Of a DNA stretch of 64,000 bases, positions 23,073 to 34,546 are shown piece after piece. Each line of letters begins with the position of its first letter. Within the stretch, counting starts at the first letter, position 1. The position numbers were made by a program, and so were the translations under genes. Source of the stretch: Pempheris klunzingeri (Eukaryota; Chordata; Actinopteri; Acropomatiformes; Pempheridae); the NCBI RefSeq assembly GCF_042242105.1, contig NC_092012.1:1989470-2053469 (forward strand). Direction: 5' to 3'. The notes under the pieces were generated by a model. It did no database searches. It was given only the letters and a program-made list of their open reading frames with translations, and was not told the DNA's origin.

Positions 23073-23430
23073 AGACCATGGTTTAGACTATGTGGGGGGA
23101 GACCATGGTTTAGACTAGGTGGGGGGAGACCATGGTTTAGACTAGGTGGGGGAGACCATGGTTTAGACTAGGTGGGGGAGACCATGGTTTAGACCAGGTG
23201 GGGGGAGACCATGGTTTAGACTAGGTGGGGGAGACCATGGTTTAGACCAGGTGGGGGGAGACCATGGTTTAGACCAGGTGGGGGAGACCATGGTTTAGAC
23301 CAGGTGGGGGGAGACCATGGTTTAGACCAGGTGGGGGAGACCATGGTTTAGACCAGGTGGGGGGAGACCATGGTTTAGACTAGGTGGGGGAGACCATGGT
23401 TTAGACCAGGTGGGGGGAGACCACCTAGTC
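23073..23430. repeat. 26-27 bp minisatellite, longest array (B/C spacer)
   Basis: About thirteen copies, mixing GACTAGG and GACCAGG variants in alternating long/short G-run units (a 53-bp higher-order pattern in the middle). It ends with the same CCACCTAGTC hairpin as in unit A, directly at the start of Rex3. Confidence 0.92.
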
Positions 23431-25652
23431 TTTAGGCTTTATGCCACGGCAAACAGGTCCTAGGTGACGGGGGTCCGACCTCCTGTGGGCCCACCACCCT
23501 CAGAGGGTGGTATGTGGAACGGGCGGCAGTGGAGGCAGAGTGCCCTGGCAACCCGGGCTTCGGAAACAGCCTCTAGCTGTAGGGACATGTCTCCTCGCTG
23601 GGGGGTAAGGAGCTGGAGCTTGTGCGGGAGGCTGAGAGGTACCGGCTAGATATAGTCGGGCTCACCTCCACTCAGAGCTTGGGCTCTGGAACCCAGCTCA
23701 TCAAGAGGGGCTGGACTCTCCATTTCTCTGGCGTTGCCCAAGGTGTGTGGTGGCGGGCTGGTGTGGACTTGCTTATAGCACCGCAGCCCAGTCGCCATGT
23801 GTTGGAGTTCACCCCGGTGAACGAGAGGGTCGCGTCCCTGCGCCTTGGGGTTGGGGACAGGTCTCTTACTGTGGTTTCGGCCTATGAACAGAGTACCTGG
23901 CCTTCTTGGAGTCCCTGGGAGGGGTGCTGGATGGTGCTCCGACAGGGGACTCCATTGTTCTAATGGGGGACTTCAACGCTCACGTGGGCAGCGACAGTGA
24001 GACCTGGAGGGGCATGATTGGGAGGAACGGTCTCCCCGATCTGAACCCGAGTGGTGTTCTGTTGTTGGAACTCTGTGCTAGTCACAGATTGTCCATAACG
24101 AACACCATGTTCGAACACAAGGGCGTCCATCGGTGCACGTGGCACCAGGCTGGAGGTCGTTGATCGACTTCGTTGTTGCGTCATCTGACCTCCATCCGTG
24201 TGTTTTGGACACTCGGGTGAAGAGAGGGGCTGAGCTGTCAACTGATCATCACCTGGTGGTGAGTTGGATCCGCTGGCAGGGGAGGAAGCCGGAGAGACTT
24301 GGCAGGCCCAAGCGTATCGTGAGGGTCCGTTGGGAACGTCTGGTGGAACCCGCTGTCGCTGCGGATTTCAATTCCCACCTCCAGGAGAGCTTCTGTCTGT
24401 TTTTATTGATCCTACTTCCGCTGGAAGTAAGGGATGCCATCAAGCTGAAGAAGGAGTCCTACTGGGCCTTGTTGGCTCGTGGAACTCCTGAGGCAGCTGA
24501 CGGGTACCGGCAGGCCAAGCGTGCTGCAGCTCGGACGGTAGCTGAGGCAAAAACTCGGGCCTGGGAGGAGTTCGGGGAGGCCATGGAGGAGAACTACCGG
24601 TCGGCCTCAAGGAAATTCTGGCAAACCGTCCGGCGTCTCAGGAGGGGGAAGCAGTTCTCCGCCAACACTGTTTACAGTGCGGGTGGGGGACTGTTGACCT
24701 CGACTGGGGATGTCATCGGGCGGTGGAAGGAATACTTTGAGGATTTCCTCAATCCCACTGCCAGGTCTTCCATTGAGGAGGCAGAGGCTGGGGACCCGGA
24801 AGTGGACTCGTCCATCACCCAAACCGAAGTCACCGAGGTGGTCAGAAAGCTCCTCAGTGGCAGGGCACCGGGGGTGGATGAGATCCGCCCTGAATACTTT
24901 AGTCTCTGGATGTGCAGGGACTGTCTTGGTTAACACGTCTCTGTAACATCGCCTGGTGGTCGGGGACAATGCCTCCGGAGTGGCAGACCGGGGTGGTGGT
25001 CCCTCTTTTTAAGAAGGGGGACCAGAGGGTGTGTTCCAACTATAGGGGGATCACACTTCTCAGCCTCCCCGGGAAAGTTTATTCCAGGGTACTGGAGAGG
25101 AGGATATGGCCGATAGTCGAACTTCTGATTCAGGAGGAACAATGCCGGTTCCGTCGTGGAACACCGGACCAGCGCCACACTCTCCATCGGGTGCTCGAGG
25201 GTTCATGGGAGTTTGCCCAACCAGTCCACATGTGCTTTGTGGACTTGGAGAAGGCATTCAACCGTGTATCTCGTGTCATCTTGTGGGGGGTGCTTCGGGA
25301 GTATGGGGTCCGGGGCCCTTTGTTAAGGGCTGTCTGGTCCCTGTACGACCGGAGTAGGAGTCTGGTTCATATTGCCGGCAGTGAGTCAGACCTGTTCCCG
25401 GTGCATGTTGGACTCCAGCAGGGCTGCCCTTTGTCACCGGTTCTGTTCATTATTTTTATGGACAGAATTTTCTAGGCTGAGCCAAAAGGCAAAGCTCCCG
25501 ATTTACTGGTCAATCTATGTTCCTACCTCCACCTATGGTCATGAGCTTTGGGTCATGACCGAAAAAACGAGATCACGGATACAAACGGCCGAAATGAGTT
25601 TCTTCCGCAGGGTGGCTGGGCTCCTCACCCTTAGAGATAGGGTGAGGCTGAG
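23431..25652 (+). mobile_element. Rex3 non-LTR retrotransposon (RTE clade), B/C spacer copy
   Basis: It is closely similar to the unit A copy and has the same left and right junctions. The endonuclease region is at about 23622..24250 ([14 protein letters not shown]). An open stretch of 266 codons (24133..24933) spans the end of the endonuclease and the linker. The RT region, about 24912..25475, has VDLEKAF and QQGCPLSPVLF. The segment that would contain the catalytic FADD motif is deleted at about 25470, where MDRIF is followed directly by the C-terminal text (PIYWSIYVPT). Both Rex3 primer-site sequences are present. The element is inactive. Confidence 0.88.
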
Positions 25653-26147
25653 CAAAAGGTGGAATTATTAAAAATATAATGGCTGTTTTACTTAATAGAA
25701 ACATGAATGTGGATAATTTATATTTGATGTGTGTTAATGTGAATAAAAGCAAATATGTAAGAGAATGCCCATTTTTATTGATCCATTAAGGAAGTGTTTC
25801 ATTAACCAACATAGACTTCAAACAAACTTACACACAGAAATGATTATGATTGATTATGGCAACACAATTTTGTAACACAAAATAATAGTTGTGAAGCTAA
25901 ATTCCCAGACACCATAAGTGAAGAATCACCCAGCAGCTGCAGTACCAGGCGATCATGCTGTCACTGTCTCATATAAACATCTAAACCTCCTCTTTCAGCT
26001 CATACAGATCCAACTGCAGACATTCATTTAAATGTGACCACAGGTTGTCACACGAACAACTAATACCCAATAAGTGACAGTAAAACAATCCAAATATGCA
26101 TTCAGAGGTAATGAAAGTAGAAGTGGTGGTCTGCAGGTGCTGCTGTC

Positions 26148-27968
26148 TTAGCTTTTAAACACAGGCAGAGGTTGGTATCTAACCCTTGACACTCTGGTTT
26201 TGTACACCACCACCCCACAGATCATGCCGACCGCTGCGAGAAGACATCCGGCGATGAAAACCAGGTTCAGATCCACGTTCACCACTGGACAAGAGAGAAG
26301 CACAGTTTGAATTCGATCTTGTCTCAAAGTGTAAGCGGGACTCAAACGGGCCAGAAAACTCCCTGTTTTCATACCTGGGCTTTCGGTGCGCTCTGCTGAT
26401 CTCCTCAGGCGCAGGGGACCCTGGGAAATGAGGTGCCTGGCTGTCTGGGTGACGGCTTCTCTCTTCCCGAGGCGACCACCTGACCGTGGGGAGTTGATGC
26501 ATCTCTGGGAGCACCTTTCTTTGGGTGCCCCTGCTTCACACATGAGCACCAAGCAGTTGATGTACACCTGAACACAACAGACCACAAAACATCAAACCTC
26601 ACACAGTGTCAGTGGAGTCACTGAACGGGCTAAATAGACCACATGAGGAAGGTGACAGCTGAAAGACATTAGAGGTGTTTGAGTCGCCTAATGAAAGTGA
26701 CGCCTCTGTGCGGCTGATGAACATATGTGGCCTTCAAACAGGCCTGAAGATTCCTAAAATTTCTTTTTCTGGTCATTAAAATAGCCGCAGACGGTCTCAG
26801 GGAATCAATTTAACAGTCTGACAAAACTTAGATTAAATCCCACAGCAAAAAACATTACAGGTCAAAAACTGTGGATTTCCTTTTCTTTTATGCTGATTGT
26901 GCAGCACTTTGAATCAACTGCTGTCTTTTGGCATAAACACTCTTGAGGATGTTTAATCTCTGATGTGTTAAGTGTTTAGTGCAAAGATGCGTTTCACATT
27001 GTGAGTTGTGAGAAACATTAAGCCTCTAATAATCAGACATGTCGGAGTCACTTGTTCCAGTCTAAACACTTTCTAAACCCATTCTTTACCTGGTCGTGCA
27101 AGCCGATGAACTTGAAGGCCTCCATGCTGAACTTGAATTGTTTCTGATGGCTGGAGTGGATTTGAACTGTTGAGTCCACCGCACACCTAGTGAGAGCACA
27201 AATAAGAGACTTTACACATGGATGGAGGTATTAACATTGTAAGGAAAAGTAAGTGAGTCATTGATGTTTACATCCAGGGGGAGATAATCATATACCTACC
27301 CGTCCTCAATGATGGAGTAGGTCGGCAAGTTGTTGGGGTTGTTGTAAGGTGCAGCTCTGCAGGACTCCACAGACAGATCGGTGGTGCTGAGCTGAGAGGA
27401 GGCCTTGATCTTCATGTAAATCCTGCTCCCTACATCGTACTCCAGAGGGTATGAGCTCGGATCAATCTTGGTCCTGAACTTGTCATCTGGGTAGAACTCA
27501 AACTGGTAGGTGAAGGTGCCCAAGCCTTTCTCCCACACGGTGATGTTCTCCCTGTGTGCGATGAAGCCCAGGGACACGTTCCCATGTTTGGAGTACTGGC
27601 ACTTGAACTTAACCTCCACCAGGTGCTTTCTGGTGATGAGATCTCTGCTGTTGTCAACTGTCGTGATTTCATTCTTGAAAATGAGGTTTTCATTGTCTTC
27701 CTGCAGAGGGAAAAGTGATCAGTCCTCACACAGCCAATGACAAAGTAAATGAGAGAGGAGAGCAGTGGGTGAGGAAGTACCTCCATCTGAGTACCACACG
27801 CGTTGAGGGGGACGTCGGCGATGACGTAAGTGCTGTCGGAGTTTCGCTTGAGGCTGCAGGCGGTGCTGGGGTCACTGAGCCGCAAATGATCTATACGGTG
27901 TCCAGAGAATGAAGAATTCTTAACCTCGACTCTCATTGTGGACTCACCGCAGATCACATTGGCTTCGA
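26148..27968 (-). CDS. ZP-domain protein, copy C: open ZP module and membrane anchor
   Basis: Exons 27781..27968, 27300..27700, 27090..27186, 26375..26567 and 26148..26284 (stop at 26148) have the same splice phases as in copies B and D. All are open. The ZP-N part begins [10 protein letters not shown] and the ZP-C part ends SIIEDG. The anchor exon reads [15 protein letters not shown] and the tail KTRVSRVRYQPLPVFKS. The cleavage-site exon has RLGKRE and a divergent stretch after CEAGAP (KERCSQRC instead of GTRCSQGC): one conserved Gly-Cys pair has become Arg-Cys, while the cysteines themselves are kept. Exons 5' of the module are damaged or missing (see 32111..32843), so expression is doubtful. 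Confidence 0.62.
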
Positions 27969-28033
27969 CTGGAACAAGAGGCACACATGCAGCGTGTCAT
28001 GTATGAATAAAAACACATCATGCTGAAAGGAGG

Positions 28034-28546
28034 TGTAGTGGAAATCTATACATTATCTATACCTTACCTATACATTATCTATACATTTATCTATATTGTG
28101 TTTTCATATCACTTGTGTAATGATGATTTGATATAACTCTGATTACTTGGGTTATTTGAGACCCTGGGTGAACTTTGTGTTTCCTGGAATGGTGTTGGTG
28201 ATGATCCATAAACAATAAGTTGCGAAAGCAGAACTCTCCGGAACCTTGAGATGCTCCTTTTGACCATAATAGGAAAGGATGGAGGAGAAGGGGGTGGATC
28301 CCCCAGTATGGGATAAAAAAACCATGCAAGGATTTGTAAAGTGTGAGAGCGTCTTTGGTGGGTCTTCTGTTCAATTCAGGATTACCTGGCTCTCATTCTC
28401 CTACTGCCTCTATCATCTACCTGCAGGTAACGTACTTTATTCCACCTGTCTATTAAATATGTTCAACCATTGTAATATCATTGAATACATGTTAAACATA
28501 TTATTGGATTGAATTAGTTGGTGTGTCATTATTGTTTGCCACCACA
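28034..28546 (+). repeat. LTR-like block of endogenous retrovirus, unit C
   Basis: It has the same inverted ends and junction as in units A and B. At 513 bp it differs from the other two by only one or two bases in length, which fits a shared origin by segmental duplication. Confidence 0.5.
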
Positions 28547-30310
28547 GAATTTGGCGTCACGAATTTGGTAGGAACCGGATTGGGACTGGCTTTGGACTGG
28601 CGACCGGCATCTGTAGGCTCTCTTTTCGTCACAGACAATTTTTCAACAGGCCTGGTGGGGGTTTTCCCTTTTGATAAAAAGAAAAACTTGGGATATTGTC
28701 TGTGATTGAGGGAGGTAGCTGAGAGATGCTGGTACAGTGAATTTAGCAGACAAAATATTCCAAATTCAGATTCTAATTTGGCTCTCCTCCAAGTATCTGT
28801 GAGGGGGAAACGTTTTGGAGTTGTGTGGGTGGAACAGAGTACATAGCTTTTAACATTTCTGGGCTTTTACTAACTGCATGTGTTTCTGAGTGTGCTTGTG
28901 AGTGTGAAGGGGGGAGTCATAGGTGAGTGTGTGTTTGTGTTATGTGTGTCGTACGTCAGTAACGACACTAGAGAGCAGTCCATTGAATACGTAAATTATG
29001 GTGTGAAGTATGTATCTGGAAGTCGGTTTGGTTCCTCTAAAGTGTTCGGGCTGTTGAGACTGCACGCGTATGTCGTTGTTCCGGTGGGTGTACAGCGGAT
29101 TTGGCCCACAAACGGGGCATCAGGCCGGCTGGGTTTGAGCACTCTATATTTTTCTTTTTTTGTTTTGACAGCGGCTGATGCCACAAAGAGCAGGGGGAAA
29201 GCTCGTTGCTGTAGGGAACAACTTCTACGCGCCCTGTGTGGGTTCTGATTACAAAATAGGGGTGTCTTTGAAGTTTGGCTACTAAAAAGTGGCTTAAGGC
29301 CATAAATTCGACACACAGGTTAATGTATGTTGGACTATATGGCGGAAGCTTAGGACTGGCCTGCCTCTGTAGTAGCAATAGTGTTCCTTTGCGAAGGAGC
29401 GGTCCACGGGGTGTGATAAGAGAGAAAAAGCCCACTTAAGCGCTTTGTCTGTATGTTTATGTGTCCTGTGAAATATATATATATGCATGTATATAGGTTT
29501 TGATAAGTGTTGTGTAGCTCTCTGTCTCAGTGTGTTCTGGTGTTGGTGTTTGCTTGAATGTGTGTGTGTGATGTGTCAGTGGTGGATGTGAGTGGAGGCT
29601 CTGGCTCCATGAGTAGAGAGGAGAGAAATAAAAGAGTGCATGCTTGCTGTCCTGTATGTCTCTCTCTTCATGTCTATGCCCGAAAGCCGAATATCCCTGG
29701 CTTTTTGTGAGTAGTGTATATAAAAAAAGGAGTTTTTTTGGGAGGAAGAAAAACAGTTCTAGTTCAAAGTTGCAACTTGTTGCGCAGTTAATTTAAACGT
29801 TGGCAGAAGTTCAAAAGGTGTGGCACTTAGAAGAAGTGTGTGCAGTGAGAGTCAGGCTCACAGGCAAATGTTTAGAATTAAACTGTCCATAAGACAGTAG
29901 TCGACCCTAAGTCGACCCTCCCACCCAGAAGTCACAGACACACACTGGAAAGGCCCTGGCAAAAAAAGGCCCTGCTCTGTTACACGGACTTCTTGGGGCT
30001 GTATTCTGGTCCCTGTCTCACTGTGGTTGGTGTGGGTCGTCTGGCAAGTGGTTTCTCTTTTATGAAAAAAAAAAAAAGAGGGGAGATATATACATATATC
30101 TACCTATATCTAATACAGGTCTGCATAAGTATAAATACACTGCGGCTACCTTGTGGAAGCAATAATCTTTTGCATTTTGGCATATATACATAGTTTGACA
30201 GAACATCATGGGATCTGAAATCAAAGATTTGACTCCAGTAAGTATACTGGGGGGAAGGAATCCGCTTTTAGCAGGCGAAATAAAGAACTTGTCACACACA
30301 ATGTGCTGAG

Positions 30311-31189
30311 ATGAGGGTGCTGATCAAAAATCATAAGGGAAAGGACAATTCAGTACACCTGATCTCTGATGCTGCTAAAGCACTAAGAGAAAAGACTAAA
30401 CAGCATGTTAGGAAGCAGCTGGAACAGAGGAAGCCAGATGATTTAGAACCACCACTCTATGCTGCAGAAATGCCTCTGTGTGAGTTAAAGTTCGTGGGAG
30501 ACTATGTATTGAAATCTGGCAAGAAGTCTCTCTATCCAGTAGCAGACTTGGCACAAGCTGCAAAACCTGAAGAGGAAGATGAGGTAGCCGACTTACCTGA
30601 AGTCTTTTTGCAATCACTGAAGGTCAGGGAAAGGAAGCCAAGAAGGATGAGTTGGATGGATGACCGTGTGGTGAGACTTTTGCAGGAGGCTGAAGCAACA
30701 GGAGGAAAAAGTTCTGAACACCCCATTCTGCAGACAGAATTTACCAATTTGCCTGATCCTGGCCTGGTGTCCACACTCAAAACAGGGAAAAAAACAGACA
30801 AGGCACAGGGGACTCTTGCAGCAAGACTGAGACAAAAACCAGGAGAAGCTGGAACTTTGCCAGTGGGAAGTGGCATCATAAAGGAACAAGGAAGTATGGA
30901 TGGAGTACTCACTATGAACACAAGGGGAGCACCAGTGGCCACAACAGTGGTGGAAGAAGCATCAGAGTATCTACTGCTGGCAAAAGGTGCCCAGCTCCAA
31001 TGTGTTCCATGGCCCAAAATGGATCTGGAAGGATTAATGCAGAGACTTCCCTGCATTCATGATGGAGCAGGAAAATGGATAGCAGCGTTTGAAGAGGAGA
31101 CCATTGCTACAATTCTGGCAATGGGAGACCTGAAATGTACCATTGGTTGCAGCACAACTGAGTGGGTATGTGGGAACACAAGCTCATGA
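30311..31189 (+). pseudogene. gag-like frame, unit C, 292 codons
   Basis: This is the longest surviving gag-like frame of the three retrovirus copies. Residues about 100-130 carry RMSWMDDRVVRLLQEAEA. Residues about 240-275 are capsid-like (LMQRLPCIHDGAGKW). The frame stops at a TGA at 31187, and homology continues in the same frame after a second TGA. The natural start is out of frame upstream. Confidence 0.5.
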
Positions 31190-31821
31190 TGGTGAGTTCT
31201 TCAACAGCACAGGAATACACTGTGGACGGCCTTGAGAGGGCGATATCCAGCACGAATTCAGCCCGACAGCATTGTGGCAACACCCATTAAGGATGATGAG
31301 AGCCCACAGGCTTGTGTCCACATCACTAGGAAAGAGTGGGTGAGACAGACGGGTGTACGACCAGATGAAGACATTTTCCATCGACAAGCTCTTCGAAAAA
31401 GAATCTCGGATGGACTGCCACTGCCAGCACAAAGCAGATTGCAGGAAGCTGTTGGCTTATATACAATGCCCTTTGACCAGTTCACTGATCATGTAGTTGA
31501 TGCAGTGACCAAAACACGAGCCAAGGAGACTCGCCAGAAACAAGCCGACGAGGAAGCAGTGAGAAAATGGACCCAACAGCAGTTGATGGAGAAAGAGAAA
31601 AAGGTTCAAGCCAGCACCACCTCCACTGACACCTGTTGGTCCTCCACAGGTAATATATGTACAGCCCGGAGGATGGGGAGGCCCTGGTGTAATGCTGAGT
31701 GCGTACTGTTGCTAGGCTCACCATTATATGAGGACCATGTTAATTTTAGAACACAGGACAGGAGTAACCTTCAGTGGTGTAATGATAGTTAGTTGTTTTT
31801 CCTTATGATAAACATTCTCAT

Positions 31822-32110
31822 AAGATTCAAAAGATTCAAAAGCGTTTATTGTCATGTGTACAGTGCAGAAACAGGTTTCCCTGTACAATGAAAATCTTAG
31901 TTTGCCGTCCACACCGAATGCCAAACTGCTATTGCTGGCATATAAATATATTTACAAGATGTGCAGCTTAAACATGAAGTAAAGTGAATGAATGTGCAGG
32001 TAGTGGTAGCTGTGACTCCTATCGGCTGTTAAGGAGCCTGATGGCGGAGGGAAAGAAGGAGTTTCTGAGTCTGGACGTCCTGCACTTCAGCCTCCTGTAC
32101 CTCCGGCCTG
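31822..32110 (-). mobile_element. L2-like LINE 3' fragment, unit C
   Basis: This is the same LINE as at 20440..21098 with a larger deletion. Only the 3' tail and the C-terminal codons (SGRRYRRLKCRTSRLRNSFF) remain, fused directly to the remaining part of exon 2 of copy C. Confidence 0.65.
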
Positions 32111-32843
32111 CTTCTGTCAAGTTCGCCGTTCTGAGTTCTGCTGTTGTAGCCACAGTTGCCGCCGGAAAAATACCAGTTATGGGAGTAGAAGTAGGAATCA
32201 GAACACTGTTCAAAGGTTTCCCTGTTGCGAAGTTCCACCTGTGGAAAAAGATCCAATTAAGCAGCTGTGCAGTTGGAGGCGAAGGACATTTCTGTAAATA
32301 ACATTTCTGTTGATTTTAGCAAACACACCAGTTATATCATCCTTTTTAACAAGGATCACCAAGGATGACACATTTAGTTAAAGGTCATTTCTTAGATTTT
32401 CTTAAATAAAAAAAAAAACAATAACAATAATATAATTTTGTAATCAGTCAGTTAAGTCACTCCTCAGATCCTGAGATGAAGAAGGTAAAAGAAAACAGGA
32501 GAGAAAACCACAATGACAACAATAAGAATAATGTTAGTCTGAATTATGCTCATCCAGTCCTGTTACAATGTCAGATATGCTGCCGTAAATTATTGATCTC
32601 CAGAAAACTGAAGAAACATTGCAGCTAATCGGGATCTGAGCAAAGAATAAAGAACAAAGTTATTAATCCCACTGCAGTTTTCTTTAATCCACGCCTGTTG
32701 CACATCAGTAAACGTTGCATCTCTCACCCTAAATGTCCCATCAGGGTTTCTTCCTTTGTAGGAGAAGGTCATGGTTCCCCCAAGTAACTTGACACCGACA
32801 CCCCAGAGACCAGGAGCAGCAGAAGCACCGCTGTGACGGCCAT
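32111..32843 (-). pseudogene. Copy C, decayed exons 1 and 2
   Basis: Exon 1 is 32728..32843 (ATG at 32843) with the same 1-base deletion as copy B, giving an early TGA. Exon 2 begins at 32238 ([20 protein letters not shown]), stays in frame through [10 protein letters not shown] and GELDRS, and is cut at about 32111 by the LINE fragment. The donor and the following exons are missing. Intron 1 is much shorter than in B or D. A TATA element is kept at 32896-32904. Confidence 0.72.
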
Positions 32844-33062
32844 GATGCCTCAAACTCACCTCTGTCTCCTGCTGCGCTCACATCCACCTGCTGCACCTTA
32901 TATACGCTGACAGGTTGGCCAGTGAAGCTGCCAACAGTCCTGCCACATGTAATGGCATGCCCACTATGTGTCAGAACAATAGGCCATCTGCAAAACTGGT
33001 TTCACTGAACCAATAAACTGAAAGTATTTCATACTTGATACTCTTTGAACGTACTCTTGTCG

Positions 33063-33470
33063 CTTAACAGCAACATTCACAACAGGTTTGATCCATGAAT
33101 CCACCAATACATTTCCTGCTTCAGTTAGAATTGGTATTTAAACAGTCCTCCTCATCCTGCTGTTCACATTCTGACATCATGAGACCAAGACGACACCTAA
33201 CAGTTGATCAGCAGCACCTCAACACTGGAGGCTTCAAACAGGAAGTCCTCAGACGGAGGTGTTCACTGAGCTTAGAGGGTCACAGAGTGTCATCAGGAGG
33301 TTGGAACAGTGATACAGAGACTGGAAGAGTCACAGAAAGGAGAGGAGTGGACGTCCTTTGGCCACATCCCAATTTATTGAGGCACTGAAAATTTTTTGTT
33401 GTGGTATACCTACCACTGTTGTTAGATTTTCTTTCAATAAACTGTTTAAAATGAAGAAATTACCATTGTA
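33063..33470 (+). pseudogene. Relic of Tc1-like transposase N-terminus (C/D spacer)
   Basis: Near-identical to 8430..8830. The frames are broken between MRPRRHLTVDQQ and the second helix, and no catalytic domain follows. Confidence 0.5.
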
Positions 33471-33515
33471 GACCATGGTTTAGACTAGGTGGGGGAGACC
33501 ATGGTTTAGACTTGG
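33471..33515. repeat. 26-27 bp minisatellite, under two copies (C/D spacer)
   Basis: Only about one and a half units are present here, followed by the spacer sequence shared with 8933. It marks the likely ancestral length of the array. No Rex3 element is present in this spacer. Confidence 0.85.
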
Positions 33516-34546
33516 CTCTCCCTTGTTGGTGGTCCCGGCCTCTTGGCATCACGACCTCCAATCCAGTAAAGCCGACCCTGGAAAAGGTTCCTCACTATTT
33601 TAGTCTCATGGATGATCATCCTCACTTCTACGATTGTGGCATTCAGAGGGAGCATCTCTGGTCCTTGGAGCTCCCTTACATGGAAGTGTTAATAAATGCT
33701 GATGTATTGTTATGAAATGAGCTACTCAGCAGTATATAAAGTCATATTATAGCCAGTCTTATAATACATATCAATGTGAAATGGGCCATTCTGCGTGAGA
33801 AGTTTCACCGAGTGACCTACATTCAGCTGTTGGAGATGAAACTACTGATCACAGTGAACGCAGCAAAGAGAGTCGCTGCTCCATCTTGTGGTCGATCAGC
33901 AATAAAACGAGACAATAATGTGATGTTTTACCAGAATAATAAAATCACACTGTTTATAACTGACATGAAACATAATTATTACGATATTAGAAATAATTTA
34001 TCAGTTTTTATTCCTAAATCTAATCTTAAATCTGATCAGGCTGAGCAAAAGGAGGAATTATTAAAAATATAATGGCTGTTTTACTTAATAGAAACATGAC
34101 TGTGGAGAATTTATATTTGATGTGTGTTAATGTGAATAAAAGCAAATATGTAAGAGAATGCTTTTATTGATCCATTAAGGAAGTGTATCATTAACCAACA
34201 TAGACTTCAAACACACTTACACACAGAAATGATTATGATTGATTATGGCAACACAATTTTGTAACACAAAATAATAGTTGTGAAGCTAAATTCCCCCCAA
34301 AACACAGACACTATAAGTGAAGAATCACCCAGCAGCTGCAGTACCAGGCGATCATGCTGTCACTGTCTCATATAAACATCTAAACCTCCTCTTTCAGCTC
34401 ATACAGATCCAACTGCAGACATTCATTTAAATGTGACCACAGGTTAACACACGAACAACCAATACCCAATAAGTGACAGTAAAACAATCAAAATATGCAT
34501 TCAGAGGTAATGAAAGTAGAAGTGGTGGTCTGCAGGTGCTGCTGTC
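33516..34546. other. C/D spacer, no gene seen
   Basis: Homologous to 8933..9900 of unit A, uninterrupted by Rex3. It shows the pre-insertion state of the Rex3 site near 34035 (GATCAGGCTGAGCAAAAGG). It includes the probable 3' flank of copy D. Confidence 0.5.

Larger units (their letters stand above)
28034..31810 (+). mobile_element. Endogenous retrovirus fragment, unit C (no Tc1 insertion, longest gag)
   Basis: LTR-like block, leader, then gag. The leader is continuous where A and B carry a Tc1-like element: at 29461..29490 the sequence reads through the TA-rich empty site. The myristoylation-type ATG (MGSEIK) is at 30208 but stops after 33 codons. The main gag-like frame (30311..31189) includes matrix-like and capsid-like text (FEEETIATILAMGDL). 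After two in-frame stops the same frame continues (31196..31792, RYPARIQPDSIVAT) to a basic nucleocapsid-proximal end. No pol, env or second LTR. It remains a defective relic. Confidence 0.58.
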
